Source of the DNA: Candidatus Babelota bacterium
Lineage (GTDB): Bacteria; Babelota; Babeliae; Babelales; Vermiphilaceae
Direction: 5' to 3'
NCBI GenBank assembly: GCA_003963225.1
Contig: RXKB01000001.1
Coordinates: forward strand, 169,957-226,528
Length of the DNA: 56,572 nucleotides
Under the pieces are notes generated by a model. The model searched no databases, had not been told where the DNA came from, and was given only the letters and a program-made list of their open reading frames with translations. How positions within the stretch are numbered: the first letter of the stretch is position 1; every line of letters begins with the position of its first letter. This document shows positions 14,192 through 21,895 of this stretch, piece after piece. The translations under genes and the position numbers were made by a program.

Positions 14192-15907
14192 GACCTACTT
14201 GCTAAGGCTAGGGAAATTTTATCCTCGCCAGCATCCAAGGAAGAAGCCAAGGCAACAGCCAGGCAGCTTCTTTTCTTGTCAGCTCCACTCTCCACTGTTG
14301 TAGAAACGTATCTCTACGATAATGAAGGGCGTCCGCAGAGTCTGGAAAAATTCCAGATGATGCGAGCGATCTACGATGGTACTCCTCAGCGACTTTTGTT
14401 GAAGTGTAGTCGTAAGACACTTAAATCAACCCTGCTAAGCAACATGATCGCGCTTAATCTGCTGCGATACAAGCATTACAAGATGCTATATGTTGCCCCA
14501 CAGGAAACTTCTACCAAGTACTTCAGTAACAACTATCTGAATGTCAGATTCGAAAGCCCCCCTCTGAAAGCAGTTCTACGGGGGTTCACACGCAATGACG
14601 TATTTGAAAAGATTCTAGGTGATACAGGAAGTAGCGTAATTCTGCGCTACTGTAAGGAAGATGCCTCGCGTATTCGTGGTCCGGCCACTGACCAGAACAT
14701 TCATGACGAGGTACAGGACATGGCTTTTGAGGCCCTGCCGATTATCAAGGAGACCATGGCGCTTTCTGCGATTAAACGCGAGATGTTCGCTGGTACTCCT
14801 TTGACAACTGACAACACCATCAACGAATTGTGGAAGGTGTCTTCTCAGTGTGAATGGATGACCAAATGCACCAGTTGCAACCACTGGAACAGTCTCACAA
14901 TGGACAATGAGCCAATGAAGATGATCCTTCAGCACGGCATCTCTTGTTCAAAGTGCAGCACGATCCTGGATACCAACACCGGTGAATGGGTGGAATTCAA
15001 CCCAGGGCGTTATGACCTGATTGGATATCATTTGGCGCAGCCTATCTTGTCCCACTTCAACCAAGACCCAAGGGAATGGGCAGAAATTTACAAGAAGGTG
15101 CACAACACCGGCACCGGTCGATACTCACAAGCTCAGATTTACAACGAGGTATTTGGTCTGGCGTTCGACACTGGGTCAAAACCAATCACGGAAGAGCAGC
15201 TCAAAAAGCTGTCTGTGTTGGGTGATATTGCAAACGTCTACGAACGTGGACGCCATCGTTATTTGCATGTCACGATTGGTGTCGACTGGGGAGTCAACAT
15301 GGACACCTCCCGTACCGCGGTAGTCGCTGGTGGTCTTCGTGAAGACGGAGTCTACGAAGTGTTCTATGCGAAGATACTTCGTGATTTTGCCTACGAACAG
15401 CACATCTACGATATCGCCAGTCTGGCAAATGGCTATGGTGCGTTCTGCGCCTGTGACGGTGGACCAGATCCTGCGAGAGGCAAGATGCTGGCCGAGCACA
15501 CTTCCTGGCAGCGTACACAGTTAGTCAGGTACGAAGACGGCCTGGTGATGCAGTACTACAAGTCCCCACCTAATGCCATTCACCCTGCACAGAATCGCTG
15601 GTGCTTACACCGCAGCGATACCATGACCTACACGTTCAACTTGTTGAAGGAAGGAAAGATTCTGTTCCCGAATTGGGAGCAGATGCATGAGTGTCATTCG
15701 GATACGCTGAACATCTTCGTTGAAGTCAAAGAGGGTGTATTGCGCCAGGAACTGGTCTACCGCCATCCGGCTGACAAGCCTGATGACTTTTTCCACGCCT
15801 TGAATTTTGCCGTATGCCAGGCCCACTTGCTCGCAGGTAATCCCGTGCTCAACGCACCGTCGTCGTCAGCAACTGATGCCGATTGGCTGGGCGGAAATCA
15901 CGGTTGA
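14174..15907 (+). CDS. terL: Terminase large subunit, GpA-like
   Basis: This 577-residue DNA-packaging motor protein has an ATPase domain with a deviant Walker A, CSRKTLKST (78-86), and Walker B NIHDEVQD (acid pair D178-E179). It then has a zinc-ribbon insertion with CTSC (232-235) and CSKC (258-261), as in lambda GpA-type terminases. The C-terminal RNase H-like nuclease domain starts near TIGVDWGVNMDTS, where the aspartate is a metal ligand. It cuts and packages concatemers. The ribosome site GAAGGA lies 9 nt before the ATG. It is on the strand opposite its neighbours, and no small subunit is visible beside it. Confidence 0.9.
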   Translation: MSSNLHDLLAKAREILSSPASKEEAKATARQLLFLSAPLSTVVETYLYDNEGRPQSLEKFQMMRAIYDGTPQRLLLKCSRKTLKSTLLSNMIALNLLRYKHYKMLYVAPQETSTKYFSNNYLNVRFESPPLKAVLRGFTRNDVFEKILGDTGSSVILRYCKEDASRIRGPATDQNIHDEVQDMAFEALPIIKETMALSAIKREMFAGTPLTTDNTINELWKVSSQCEWMTKCTSCNHWNSLTMDNEPMKMILQHGISCSKCSTILDTNTGEWVEFNPGRYDLIGYHLAQPILSHFNQDPREWAEIYKKVHNTGTGRYSQAQIYNEVFGLAFDTGSKPITEEQLKKLSVLGDIANVYERGRHRYLHVTIGVDWGVNMDTSRTAVVAGGLREDGVYEVFYAKILRDFAYEQHIYDIASLANGYGAFCACDGGPDPARGKMLAEHTSWQRTQLVRYEDGLVMQYYKSPPNAIHPAQNRWCLHRSDTMTYTFNLLKEGKILFPNWEQMHECHSDTLNIFVEVKEGVLRQELVYRHPADKPDDFFHALNFAVCQAHLLAGNPVLNAPSSSATDADWLGGNHG

Positions 15908-16155
15908 GCTTTTTCAACCGGTGAGTAGTTTGTGCACGACTCCAACCAAATCGGGTCGAAGTTAAATGGCCAGAAAAACCAACCGGAACGTATTCCGTGC
16001 TCGTTGCCTGTCACCTGATCCCGATAAATCGCCCCAGCACATAGGCTATGGGCGTCGCCTGGGATATTGCGGCGATGCCGGCAAGAATAACAGAGCGCAC
16101 GAGCAGGGTCGCTGAACGTGCGCTTCACTGTTTCTGGGGTCAATCCGTTGCCCAT
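15898..16155 (-). CDS. Small cysteine-rich protein, GWF-NFDP type
   Basis: This 85-residue protein has C22, C25, H36, C39 and C74 spaced as for a metal or Fe-S site (CYSC, then HSLC, then WLESC). The block GIRSGWFFWPFNFDPIWL is strikingly conserved-looking, and I recall similar stretches in phage and bacterial hypothetical proteins. The partner and reaction are unknown. It is the last gene of the 20487-15898 block and overlaps the end of terL by 10 nt on the opposite strand. Confidence 0.72.
   Translation of the reverse strand: MGNGLTPETVKRTFSDPARALCYSCRHRRNIPGDAHSLCAGAIYRDQVTGNEHGIRSGWFFWPFNFDPIWLESCTNYSPVEKAQP
15901..15920. terminator. Hairpin at the convergent end of terL
   Basis: CGGTTGA pairs with TCAACCG across a GCTTTT loop. 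It includes the terL stop and the last codons of the opposing gene. There is no T-tract after it in either direction, so termination is uncertain; it could instead protect transcript ends. Confidence 0.35.
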
Positions 16156-16158
16156 AGA

Positions 16159-16587
16159 TCACTCCACAGGAATGACAAGGGCGAACCGGTCCTCAACCAT
16201 GGTGAGGAACAACGGGTCGGCATCATCACCGAACTTGGCCTGAACGGCCGCGTACAGCTTGTGAATCATGACGGCAAACAGCCGGACGAACTCCTTGAAC
16301 TTCGTATGCTGGACAAAGCTTTCAGGGGCACCAACCTTGATCTTCGGAAGCGTCCTCGCTACGATGTCCTTCGACATACCAAGTGCACGAAGCTGCTCCC
16401 CCAACTCGGCATAGATCAACAGTGCCGGCAGGTTGTTGAGATCCTTCTCGGCAGCGGCGGTAAGCCCCTGGATGAAGTTCTCCACCAACTCGTCCAAGGT
16501 AGGCTGGCGACGAGGAGGCATACCACCGCCGCCGATAAGCGGGGCGTTACGAAGTTGGTCAGGGGTGAGAATAGAGGGACGACTCAT
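16159..16587 (-). CDS. Hypothetical helical protein, 142 aa
   Basis: I do not recognise this protein. It begins MSRPSILTPDQLRN, has a Gly/Pro/Arg-rich segment (GGGGMPPRRQ) and is then mostly alpha-helical. Helices such as LDELVENFIQGLTAAAEKDL and FKEFVRLFAVMIHKLYAAVQ follow. No membrane helix is evident. The ATG overlaps the stop of the 233-residue gene by 4 nt. It stands 3 nt upstream of the cysteine-rich gene. A small-terminase-like role is conceivable because of the nearby terL, but nothing in the sequence proves it. Confidence 0.7.
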   Translation of the reverse strand: MSRPSILTPDQLRNAPLIGGGGMPPRRQPTLDELVENFIQGLTAAAEKDLNNLPALLIYAELGEQLRALGMSKDIVARTLPKIKVGAPESFVQHTKFKEFVRLFAVMIHKLYAAVQAKFGDDADPLFLTMVEDRFALVIPVE

Positions 16588-17285
16588 GGCAATTCTTCTG
16601 CAAGCTCTCGGTCGAGCTGATTTTTTGTGATGGTTCGACGGAGATCCCCACGACGGCTAGACCGCCAGGAATGTCCCCGCATGTTTGATAGCAAACGCCA
16701 ATACTGATTCGCCTCCATGTGTTGTTCGAGACGAGCAATCTTGGTTTCCATGTCTCCACTGACGTCAGGGACACGGCTAATATATGCAGGACGAATACGC
16801 AGCTCAAACATCCATGGATTTTTGAACACGTAATGCGCAGGACGATAGTATTGCCCGCGCCTGTAGCAATTACAGAACGGGGCATTGACGTTGTGGTAAT
16901 AAAACCACTTCTTCAAACTGACCGGCAGTTCCTTTGGCCAACCGGTTTCCTCGCCAGTGAACGGGTCAGGGCGCACGTCGATGGGACGCAACGGAGGCAA
17001 ATCCATGGGGACGCGGCGGCGATGCCAAGCAGCCCAGGAATACCCGAGGAACTCTCTTTCCTTGGCCCATTGGTTCGTTCCGATAACCTTCAGGATTCTT
17101 CTGAAGTCTTCGGCATCCTTGCGCCGAGCGACGTCGCCTCGTAAAACCCAATCACGGATCCAGCCGTGTTGAAACGGCTCGCACTCAATCCACCGACCTT
17201 CCCAGCTTCTCCGGGACAGCTCGTTGAGTTCTGTAGATGTCGCGAGGGCGTCCTTTTCGCGTTGTTCGTATTTGTTCAGGAGCAT
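16584..17285 (-). CDS. Hypothetical protein rich in Trp/Arg, 233 aa
   Basis: I do not recognise this protein. It is basic and unusually rich in tryptophan and arginine (for example GHSWRSSRRGDL, FLGYSWAAWHRRRVP) and has a CNCY element in APFCNCYRRGQYYRP. The C-terminal segment ARLEQHMEANQYWRLL is helical. No family is obvious. The ATG directly follows the T-tract of a terminator, with no visible ribosome site, so expression may depend on read-through or on an internal start. It is followed by two small genes at 4 nt spacing or less. Confidence 0.68.
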   Translation of the reverse strand: MLLNKYEQREKDALATSTELNELSRRSWEGRWIECEPFQHGWIRDWVLRGDVARRKDAEDFRRILKVIGTNQWAKEREFLGYSWAAWHRRRVPMDLPPLRPIDVRPDPFTGEETGWPKELPVSLKKWFYYHNVNAPFCNCYRRGQYYRPAHYVFKNPWMFELRIRPAYISRVPDVSGDMETKIARLEQHMEANQYWRLLSNMRGHSWRSSRRGDLRRTITKNQLDRELAEELP

Positions 17286-17286
17286 G

Positions 17287-17314
17287 AAAAAACCGACCAG
17301 CTCGCGCCGGTCGG
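17287..17314 (-). terminator. Intrinsic terminator after the RNA ligase gene
   Basis: On the minus strand, CCGACC pairs with GGTCGG across a 10-nt loop and is followed by six T. It lies between the RNA ligase stop (17333) and the ATG at 17285, with the T-tract 1 nt before that ATG. This is a clear rho-independent terminator. Confidence 0.8.
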
Positions 17315-17332
17315 CGATTGAAGTTAACCTGT

Positions 17333-18370
17333 CTACTCTCCGTATTTCAACAGGAATTCCGGATTGATCGCTTTGAAGGACAACCTTCCAAGGTCGGGGT
17401 CACGTTCTTCAACCAGTGGTCGGAATACACCACCTTCAATCCACACCTGTGGGTTGAGTAAGGATTTGCGGGTTACAAACCGTACGAGGGAGTCGACGTT
17501 CTGCTCTTGCAGGCTGAAGTTGGCGTCGATTACCGGTACGTGTGGGATGTTGTTTTTCTCCGTCCATTCGATAAATTCGCCGTGGGAAAGAAACTTTCTT
17601 TGGGCAATATCGAAGGCGTTAAACGCGTACCAGGTTACTGACGGAAGCCCTAGCTTGTTGCTTTGAATGTTCGGTCCTACCAGCTCCCCTTGCAGCGCCA
17701 GATTTCGACCATTGTCGACCTGTTCCTTGGTCAGTGCCTCTCTAACACCAAGGTTGGCTGCAACGACCCATTGTGCACTGTCTCCAGGCTCAAGGTCCAG
17801 GTTCCTGGAGCACGCGCCGAAGGTATATGTTCCGTCTCCACGAATATCGTGCCAATAGTAGGAGGTAGACGAGCCATCGAGCTTTTCAGTAACGGCGAAG
17901 GACTTATCCGCATGGCGAGTAATGACTCCTGGGAAAGCCTGAATCCTGGTTTCATCTGTTTTGACAAGAAAAGAAGGGAAGACTCCACGAGCAATCCCGG
18001 CCAGTGCAGCAGGCAGTGGAGGTGGCTCGTATTTCTTGATACCGAGTAGGTCGGACACATCGGTACCTTCTGGCTGCCCGTTGGCCGGCGCCAACTGAGG
18101 CAGAGACAAGCCTAACACGAGACCCTGCGAAACTTGCCCCTTCATGCGAACCGTCTTGAGACGCAACGGCTTATCGCCGAGTTGTTCACCAGTCCAGGGG
18201 TTAAAAGGAAGTAGAGAATCCGGCTCAATATAGAGTACCAGATCGCCCGTCTTGAATTCACCTTTCCTTACGACACATTTCCATCCAAGAACTGTGGCGC
18301 ACTCGATTTTATCGGCATTGGGAATAGGCTGAATGTCGACGATGCGTTGAACGCTCGCAAGCTGTCTCAT
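17333..18370 (-). CDS. RNA ligase, Rnl5/DRB0094-like
   Basis: This 345-residue protein is an ATP-dependent ligase. Motif I, EKLDGSS, has the adenylated lysine at about K163. Motif III is QGELVGPN (228-234), IIIa is WYAFNAFDI (247-255), motif IV is EGGVFRP and motif V is FKAINPEFL near the C-terminus. An N-terminal OB-like domain of about 120 residues precedes the core, as in the Deinococcus DRB0094-type RNA ligase family (family knowledge). It probably seals breaks in RNA, for example after host tRNA cleavage. It starts 4 nt inside the preceding gene and ends before a terminator. Confidence 0.85.
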   Translation of the reverse strand: MRQLASVQRIVDIQPIPNADKIECATVLGWKCVVRKGEFKTGDLVLYIEPDSLLPFNPWTGEQLGDKPLRLKTVRMKGQVSQGLVLGLSLPQLAPANGQPEGTDVSDLLGIKKYEPPPLPAALAGIARGVFPSFLVKTDETRIQAFPGVITRHADKSFAVTEKLDGSSTSYYWHDIRGDGTYTFGACSRNLDLEPGDSAQWVVAANLGVREALTKEQVDNGRNLALQGELVGPNIQSNKLGLPSVTWYAFNAFDIAQRKFLSHGEFIEWTEKNNIPHVPVIDANFSLQEQNVDSLVRFVTRKSLLNPQVWIEGGVFRPLVEERDPDLGRLSFKAINPEFLLKYGE

Positions 18371-18933
18371 TCTTTCACTATCGACTGCACGTACGCTATA
18401 ATGTCTTTTGTACGTTCGTCGTATAGCTGACTAAGTGCCTGACTCTTCTCTGTCGGATCGGCCTTCACCGCATGGTCAGGCATCATGGCGGTTGGGAATA
18501 TTGATGGGGGCTCTGACATACCATAGTTGTAGAGGACAACCCCTACACCGGCGTTTACTTCATCAGAGAAAGGAGGCGTGCCCTCAGGACCTACGATTAG
18601 GCGATATTGGGCTAGTGCGGATGCTACTTCTTCCGCCTCCAGGGCAGTGGCGTCTTCGAAGGTGTCTGGTGTATTGTTGAGCAAATGGCAGACCGTCTTG
18701 AATACCTCCCATTGACTCTCAAACAAGTCGGTCTGTAAAATCGTGATTGCAGCTTGCAGTTTATCCGACTGCAAATCTGATAGTTTCACGTTGAAGTCCT
18801 GCTGGATTTCGTCCCGCAAGAATTCCGGCTGCCAGTCAAAGCACTCGGTACCATATTTCCGCAGTACAAGGTACAGCAGAGCAGTGGCCGGTGCTTTGTC
18901 GTCTTTCAGTACATCCAGAGAGAATCTCGTCAT
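18367..18933 (-). CDS. Hypothetical protein, 188 aa
   Basis: I do not recognise this protein. It begins MTRFSLDVLKDDKAPATALL and contains tryptophan-bearing helices such as ECFDWQPEFLRDEIQ and SQWEVFKTVCHLL. A Pro-rich loop, VGPEGTPPF, comes before a C-terminal helix (DERTKDIIAYVQSIVKE). It lies directly upstream of the RNA ligase with a 4-nt overlap. It may be a virion or accessory protein; no motif decides. Confidence 0.65.
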   Translation of the reverse strand: MTRFSLDVLKDDKAPATALLYLVLRKYGTECFDWQPEFLRDEIQQDFNVKLSDLQSDKLQAAITILQTDLFESQWEVFKTVCHLLNNTPDTFEDATALEAEEVASALAQYRLIVGPEGTPPFSDEVNAGVGVVLYNYGMSEPPSIFPTAMMPDHAVKADPTEKSQALSQLYDERTKDIIAYVQSIVKE

Positions 18934-18934
18934 A

Positions 18935-19174
18935 TTACGTCACTTGTTCGATATCCGTGGTCGGTGCACCACCGGGACTTGGGTCGTCCAGAAAGCCCTC
19001 GTTGCGCATGTACTGCGCAAACGCTACCTTTTCCTGAGGCGTGAGTACACGGCTCGAATTAAAGGTGAACGTATTGACCGCTGGAAATACGCGGAGCACA
19101 ATATCGACTCCACGGATCGTCAACGCCCTATCGAAATAGACTAATGCTGGTTGTGGTAACATGTCAGGTCGCAT
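18935..19174 (-). CDS. Hypothetical protein, 79 aa
   Basis: This small protein begins MRPDMLPQPALVYFDRAL and has the segment SRVLTPQEKVAFAQYMRNEG, a likely helical pair, then a Pro/Gly/Thr-rich tail. I do not recognise it. ATG 19174 is preferred to the in-frame TTG at 19180, but neither has a ribosome site; a hairpin lies just upstream. It ends 1 nt before the next ATG. Confidence 0.6.
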   Translation of the reverse strand: MRPDMLPQPALVYFDRALTIRGVDIVLRVFPAVNTFTFNSSRVLTPQEKVAFAQYMRNEGFLDDPSPGGAPTTDIEQVT

Positions 19175-19182
19175 AGACAAAT

Positions 19183-19213
19183 GAAGCCCAACTCGACTTG
19201 CGAGCTGGGCTTC
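19183..19213 (-). terminator. Strong hairpin between two small genes
   Basis: GAAGCCCA pairs with TGGGCTTC, and inside it CTCG pairs with CGAG, with one mismatch. The stem totals 12 bp. On the minus strand it is followed by ATTTGTC, so the T-tract is weak. It probably acts as a terminator or attenuator between the genes ending at 19230 and starting at 19174. Confidence 0.5.
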
Positions 19214-19229
19214 GTACTGTCAAAAAATC

Positions 19230-19421
19230 TCAGACGTCGGCTACCACAGTCAGCTTCTTGTCCTTCTCAAATCGCTCCAGCAGGCTTTCGCGCTGGGCGT
19301 AATCGAGGCGGTTCAGCACTCCGGTTACAAGCTCGCGTAGAGCTTCATCTCCTAAGTCGACCGTGGTAAACACTTCGTCACGTATTTCAGTATCAAAGCC
19401 AGTCGCAATTTTGAACTTCAT
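19230..19421 (-). CDS. Small hypothetical protein, 63 aa
   Basis: It begins MKFKIATGFDTEIRDEVF and continues with a helical region, YAQRESLLERFEKDKKL. It is soluble and charged, with no known motif. It lies between the 351-residue gene (10 nt upstream) and a hairpin, and looks like a real small gene of this operon. Function is unknown. Confidence 0.65.
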   Translation of the reverse strand: MKFKIATGFDTEIRDEVFTTVDLGDEALRELVTGVLNRLDYAQRESLLERFEKDKKLTVVADV

Positions 19422-19431
19422 TCAGCTTGGT

Positions 19432-20487
19432 TTAGACTGGTTGCACCCCCGTTAGCTCTCGGAACAACGCAACGTCACTGAGAGGCATGGTCGGGAGAAT
19501 GTCGCGAAGTTGATCTTCGTTAGTAGGGTCGATATCGACGCCAAATGCTTCCTTGTATTTATCCGAGGAAATCTTCCCCAGATCTTCCAGAGGGAACTTC
19601 TCGCCACCCATGTCCACAACATTCAGGATTTTAGCGACCTTTTCGGGTGAGTGGGCAAAGAATACATCGACTGGATCAGGTAGCACTTCGGCGGTCTTTG
19701 GACGGTCATATGCACCGTCAGCTTGTTCGACGCGATAAACAATCTCTGCGATTTTCAGCACGTCGTCCAAGGAATCAAAAGTCTCAAAGCCGCTGACGGC
19801 CGAGGCAAGTTGGTTGAGCTGCTCTTGCGCCGTCTTTGACGCTAGTTTATTGGCGCGTCGGGCCACTTCACGTGAGATGTCAGACGAGTGTGCGGGGTAG
19901 AACAAGCCTGCGTATTTGCAGATTAGATCGGGGAGTTCATCAACACCTACCTCAGCGGCTTTGGACAAAAAGGATTGGGCAATCTGTGTGCGCCATTCAA
20001 ACGGGTACTGTCGCATGTTGTTCGCAAACACCTCGGCAGACTTGCTGAACTCCTGGGCAGTACGGAAAGGGAAAATGTTCTGCTCACCCAATTCATCGTC
20101 TTGCAGCGTACAAACATGTTGCAGCTCATAGTCACGGTTGGCTCGCTTCTCATGAACTTCATTGTACGCCTCCACTTCCCTGGTGACGCTAAACAGCTCG
20201 GCAGCTTGCTTGATGCGTTCACCGACCTGGGTCATATGGGCGGTACCGAATTTACGCTCCAGTTCGGCTTTCTTGGATTGGAAAAACGCGTTGCTCACGT
20301 AAACGCGAGCAGGGGTGTTGATCGGATATGCGATGTTGATCTGGTCCGCATAGGCCGATTTTTCCAAGGTGGCTACAGATGCTTCGTCGTCAAGGGCAGC
20401 ATCCTTTACAAAGTCAGGCAGGTCCACACCTTGCAACAAGCGATACAGCTGCAGGTTAGACACATCAGAAAGTTGGTCCAATCTCAT
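19432..20487 (-). CDS. Hypothetical protein, 351 aa
   Basis: I do not recognise this protein. It begins MRLDQLSDVSNLQLYRLL, is mostly helical, and is acidic. It includes YPINTPARVYVSNAFF, VEAYNEVHEKRANRD and ARRANKLASKTAQEQLNQLA. The C-terminus repeats the LSDVALFRELTGV style of its start (LSDVSNLQLYRLLQGV), so the two ends may be related helices. The ribosome site AGGAT lies 7 nt before the ATG. It heads a minus-strand operon and faces the plus-strand gene at 20549 across 61 nt. A virion or injected protein is possible from its size and helix content. Confidence 0.68.
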   Translation of the reverse strand: MRLDQLSDVSNLQLYRLLQGVDLPDFVKDAALDDEASVATLEKSAYADQINIAYPINTPARVYVSNAFFQSKKAELERKFGTAHMTQVGERIKQAAELFSVTREVEAYNEVHEKRANRDYELQHVCTLQDDELGEQNIFPFRTAQEFSKSAEVFANNMRQYPFEWRTQIAQSFLSKAAEVGVDELPDLICKYAGLFYPAHSSDISREVARRANKLASKTAQEQLNQLASAVSGFETFDSLDDVLKIAEIVYRVEQADGAYDRPKTAEVLPDPVDVFFAHSPEKVAKILNVVDMGGEKFPLEDLGKISSDKYKEAFGVDIDPTNEDQLRDILPTMPLSDVALFRELTGVQPV

Positions 20488-20548
20488 AGGGTTATCCTAG
20501 CACTGGATATGGTTCGACACAATCCAAAAGTATGTTACCATAACCCAC
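20488..20548. promoter_or_regulatory. Divergent intergenic region
   Basis: Two divergent genes share this 61-nt gap, so both promoters must lie here or inside coding DNA. A small dyad, GTTA-CCA-TAAC, is centred near 20538 and could be an operator. I find no convincing -35/-10 pair on either strand. Confidence 0.3.
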
Positions 20549-21820
20549 ATGACGTATAACGACTTCAGTTGCCGGATCAATCTGCCGGCCTTTTGCTACA
20601 AGAACGGCATAAAGGGGCACGAGTTCGTCCGAATGCCTCGCTTTGGATGGTTTGCGGTCAACCAGGCCAACGGCAAGATTATAAGCCTCGTGGACTTCGT
20701 ACCCATCGATGAAATAGTGGCCTTTTGTACCGACCTGATCCTGGAGAAGCAGGACTGCCACGAAGGCAAGATATTCTACAACGAAGTATCCGTAATCCGC
20801 CTCTGCAACGATATCCGTATCATGTTGTCGCTAAAACGGTTACACGAAGACTCTGTTGCTGAATTCAATGAAGGTAAGGCTACCGCTGACGGCAAGACCT
20901 TCAATTTGTCGAAGATGTACAACGACAATGGAATGCGGGCTTTCTCGCAGACTGGTGTTGGCTACATGAGTCAAACGGTTTACAACACCTACGCCAAGCT
21001 GCTTGACATCAGCCGGTCCGCAGTCAACAAACTCATCATCCCTACTTGGTGTACACCAGAGCACGTTTGCTCATTTGAAACGTCACCGCTGAGCAATCCA
21101 CTGCTAGGCAGGATAACCTTTTACACCAACGGAGAAAAGGGTTGGTATGGCCGTGCAGAAAAGACGATTGTCGGGGATTTCAAACAACTCCTTACACAGC
21201 CCGGATGTACCTGGGACTTGAAGCTGAATTACTGGGCCCGAGGGTTGATGACTCTGGATGGTTCTTTGACGGTACGGCAGCTGCTGGACATCTGGGCGCA
21301 CAGCCAAGATATTCGTTTCAAGAACGACCCATTGGATGAAGTGGAGCGCAATAACGGTCGAGACATCATCAAGCACTCCGTACAGGGGCTTTCCCTTGAC
21401 CAGATCTCAGAGCTAGAAAAAAGGTTCAAGATCAAGCTCGGGAACTTCTGGCAAGCCCAGAAGCAAAAGCTTGTGAAAATCGGTCACCTGACCTTTGTGG
21501 CCAGGGATATGCGGTATTACGTCGAAGGACCGCACGGCACCCACGAAATCACCAATTTCATGATGGAGATTCACCGCATCAAGAAAAAGGTGGACGGTAA
21601 ATACTATCGTATCGGACTGATTTACTACGAAGGAAAACAGGAGGCCTTTGAATTGCCTAACGAGGCGTTCCTCACCGTCACTAAACTCGTGAAGGCAATC
21701 AACCTCTTTTTCCTGGACCGGGGGATGGGGGTCCCGATTATTTCCACCTCGTACCGGGGCTACTTGTTGGAGATCATCAATCGCATGAACATGGAAATGA
21801 TGGTAGACCCTCAAGGGTAA
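20549..21820 (+). CDS. Large hypothetical protein, 423 aa
   Basis: I do not recognise this protein. It is a mixed alpha/beta, lysine-rich protein with four cysteines. Distinct segments are INLPAFCYKNGIKGHEFVRM (9-28), SLVDFVPIDEIVAFCTDLIL (46-65), GLMTLDGSLTVRQLLDIWAH and GTHEITNFMMEIHRIKKKVD. It has no P-loop, zinc ribbon or metal-binding acid cluster that I can name. It is the second of only two plus-strand genes in the window, with its own promoter region and a convergent terminator. A virion protein or host-takeover protein would both fit. No ribosome site is visible before the ATG. Confidence 0.68.
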   Translation: MTYNDFSCRINLPAFCYKNGIKGHEFVRMPRFGWFAVNQANGKIISLVDFVPIDEIVAFCTDLILEKQDCHEGKIFYNEVSVIRLCNDIRIMLSLKRLHEDSVAEFNEGKATADGKTFNLSKMYNDNGMRAFSQTGVGYMSQTVYNTYAKLLDISRSAVNKLIIPTWCTPEHVCSFETSPLSNPLLGRITFYTNGEKGWYGRAEKTIVGDFKQLLTQPGCTWDLKLNYWARGLMTLDGSLTVRQLLDIWAHSQDIRFKNDPLDEVERNNGRDIIKHSVQGLSLDQISELEKRFKIKLGNFWQAQKQKLVKIGHLTFVARDMRYYVEGPHGTHEITNFMMEIHRIKKKVDGKYYRIGLIYYEGKQEAFELPNEAFLTVTKLVKAINLFFLDRGMGVPIISTSYRGYLLEIINRMNMEMMVDPQG

Positions 21821-21871
21821 TAAAAAGCATAGAGCAAAACTACGCTCTCTACATGTTGTTATACCACAAAG

Positions 21872-21895
21872 CACCCCCCTATCACAGGGGGGGTG
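21872..21895 (-). terminator. Convergent intergenic terminator of the virion operon
   Basis: CACCCCCC pairs with GGGGGGTG across TATCACA, an 8-bp G-C-rich stem lying directly after the stop of the last virion gene. The minus-strand 3' flank is CTTTGTGG, with a short T-run. The plus-strand gene ending at 21820 has only a weak AGAGC/GCTCT hairpin, so this stem may end both transcripts. Confidence 0.65.

Noticed and set aside
20461..20548. Possible promoter TTGTGT - 17 nt - TAGGAT before the 351-aa gene
   Set aside because: The -10 would end about 6 nt before the ATG, and its AGGA is better read as the ribosome site.
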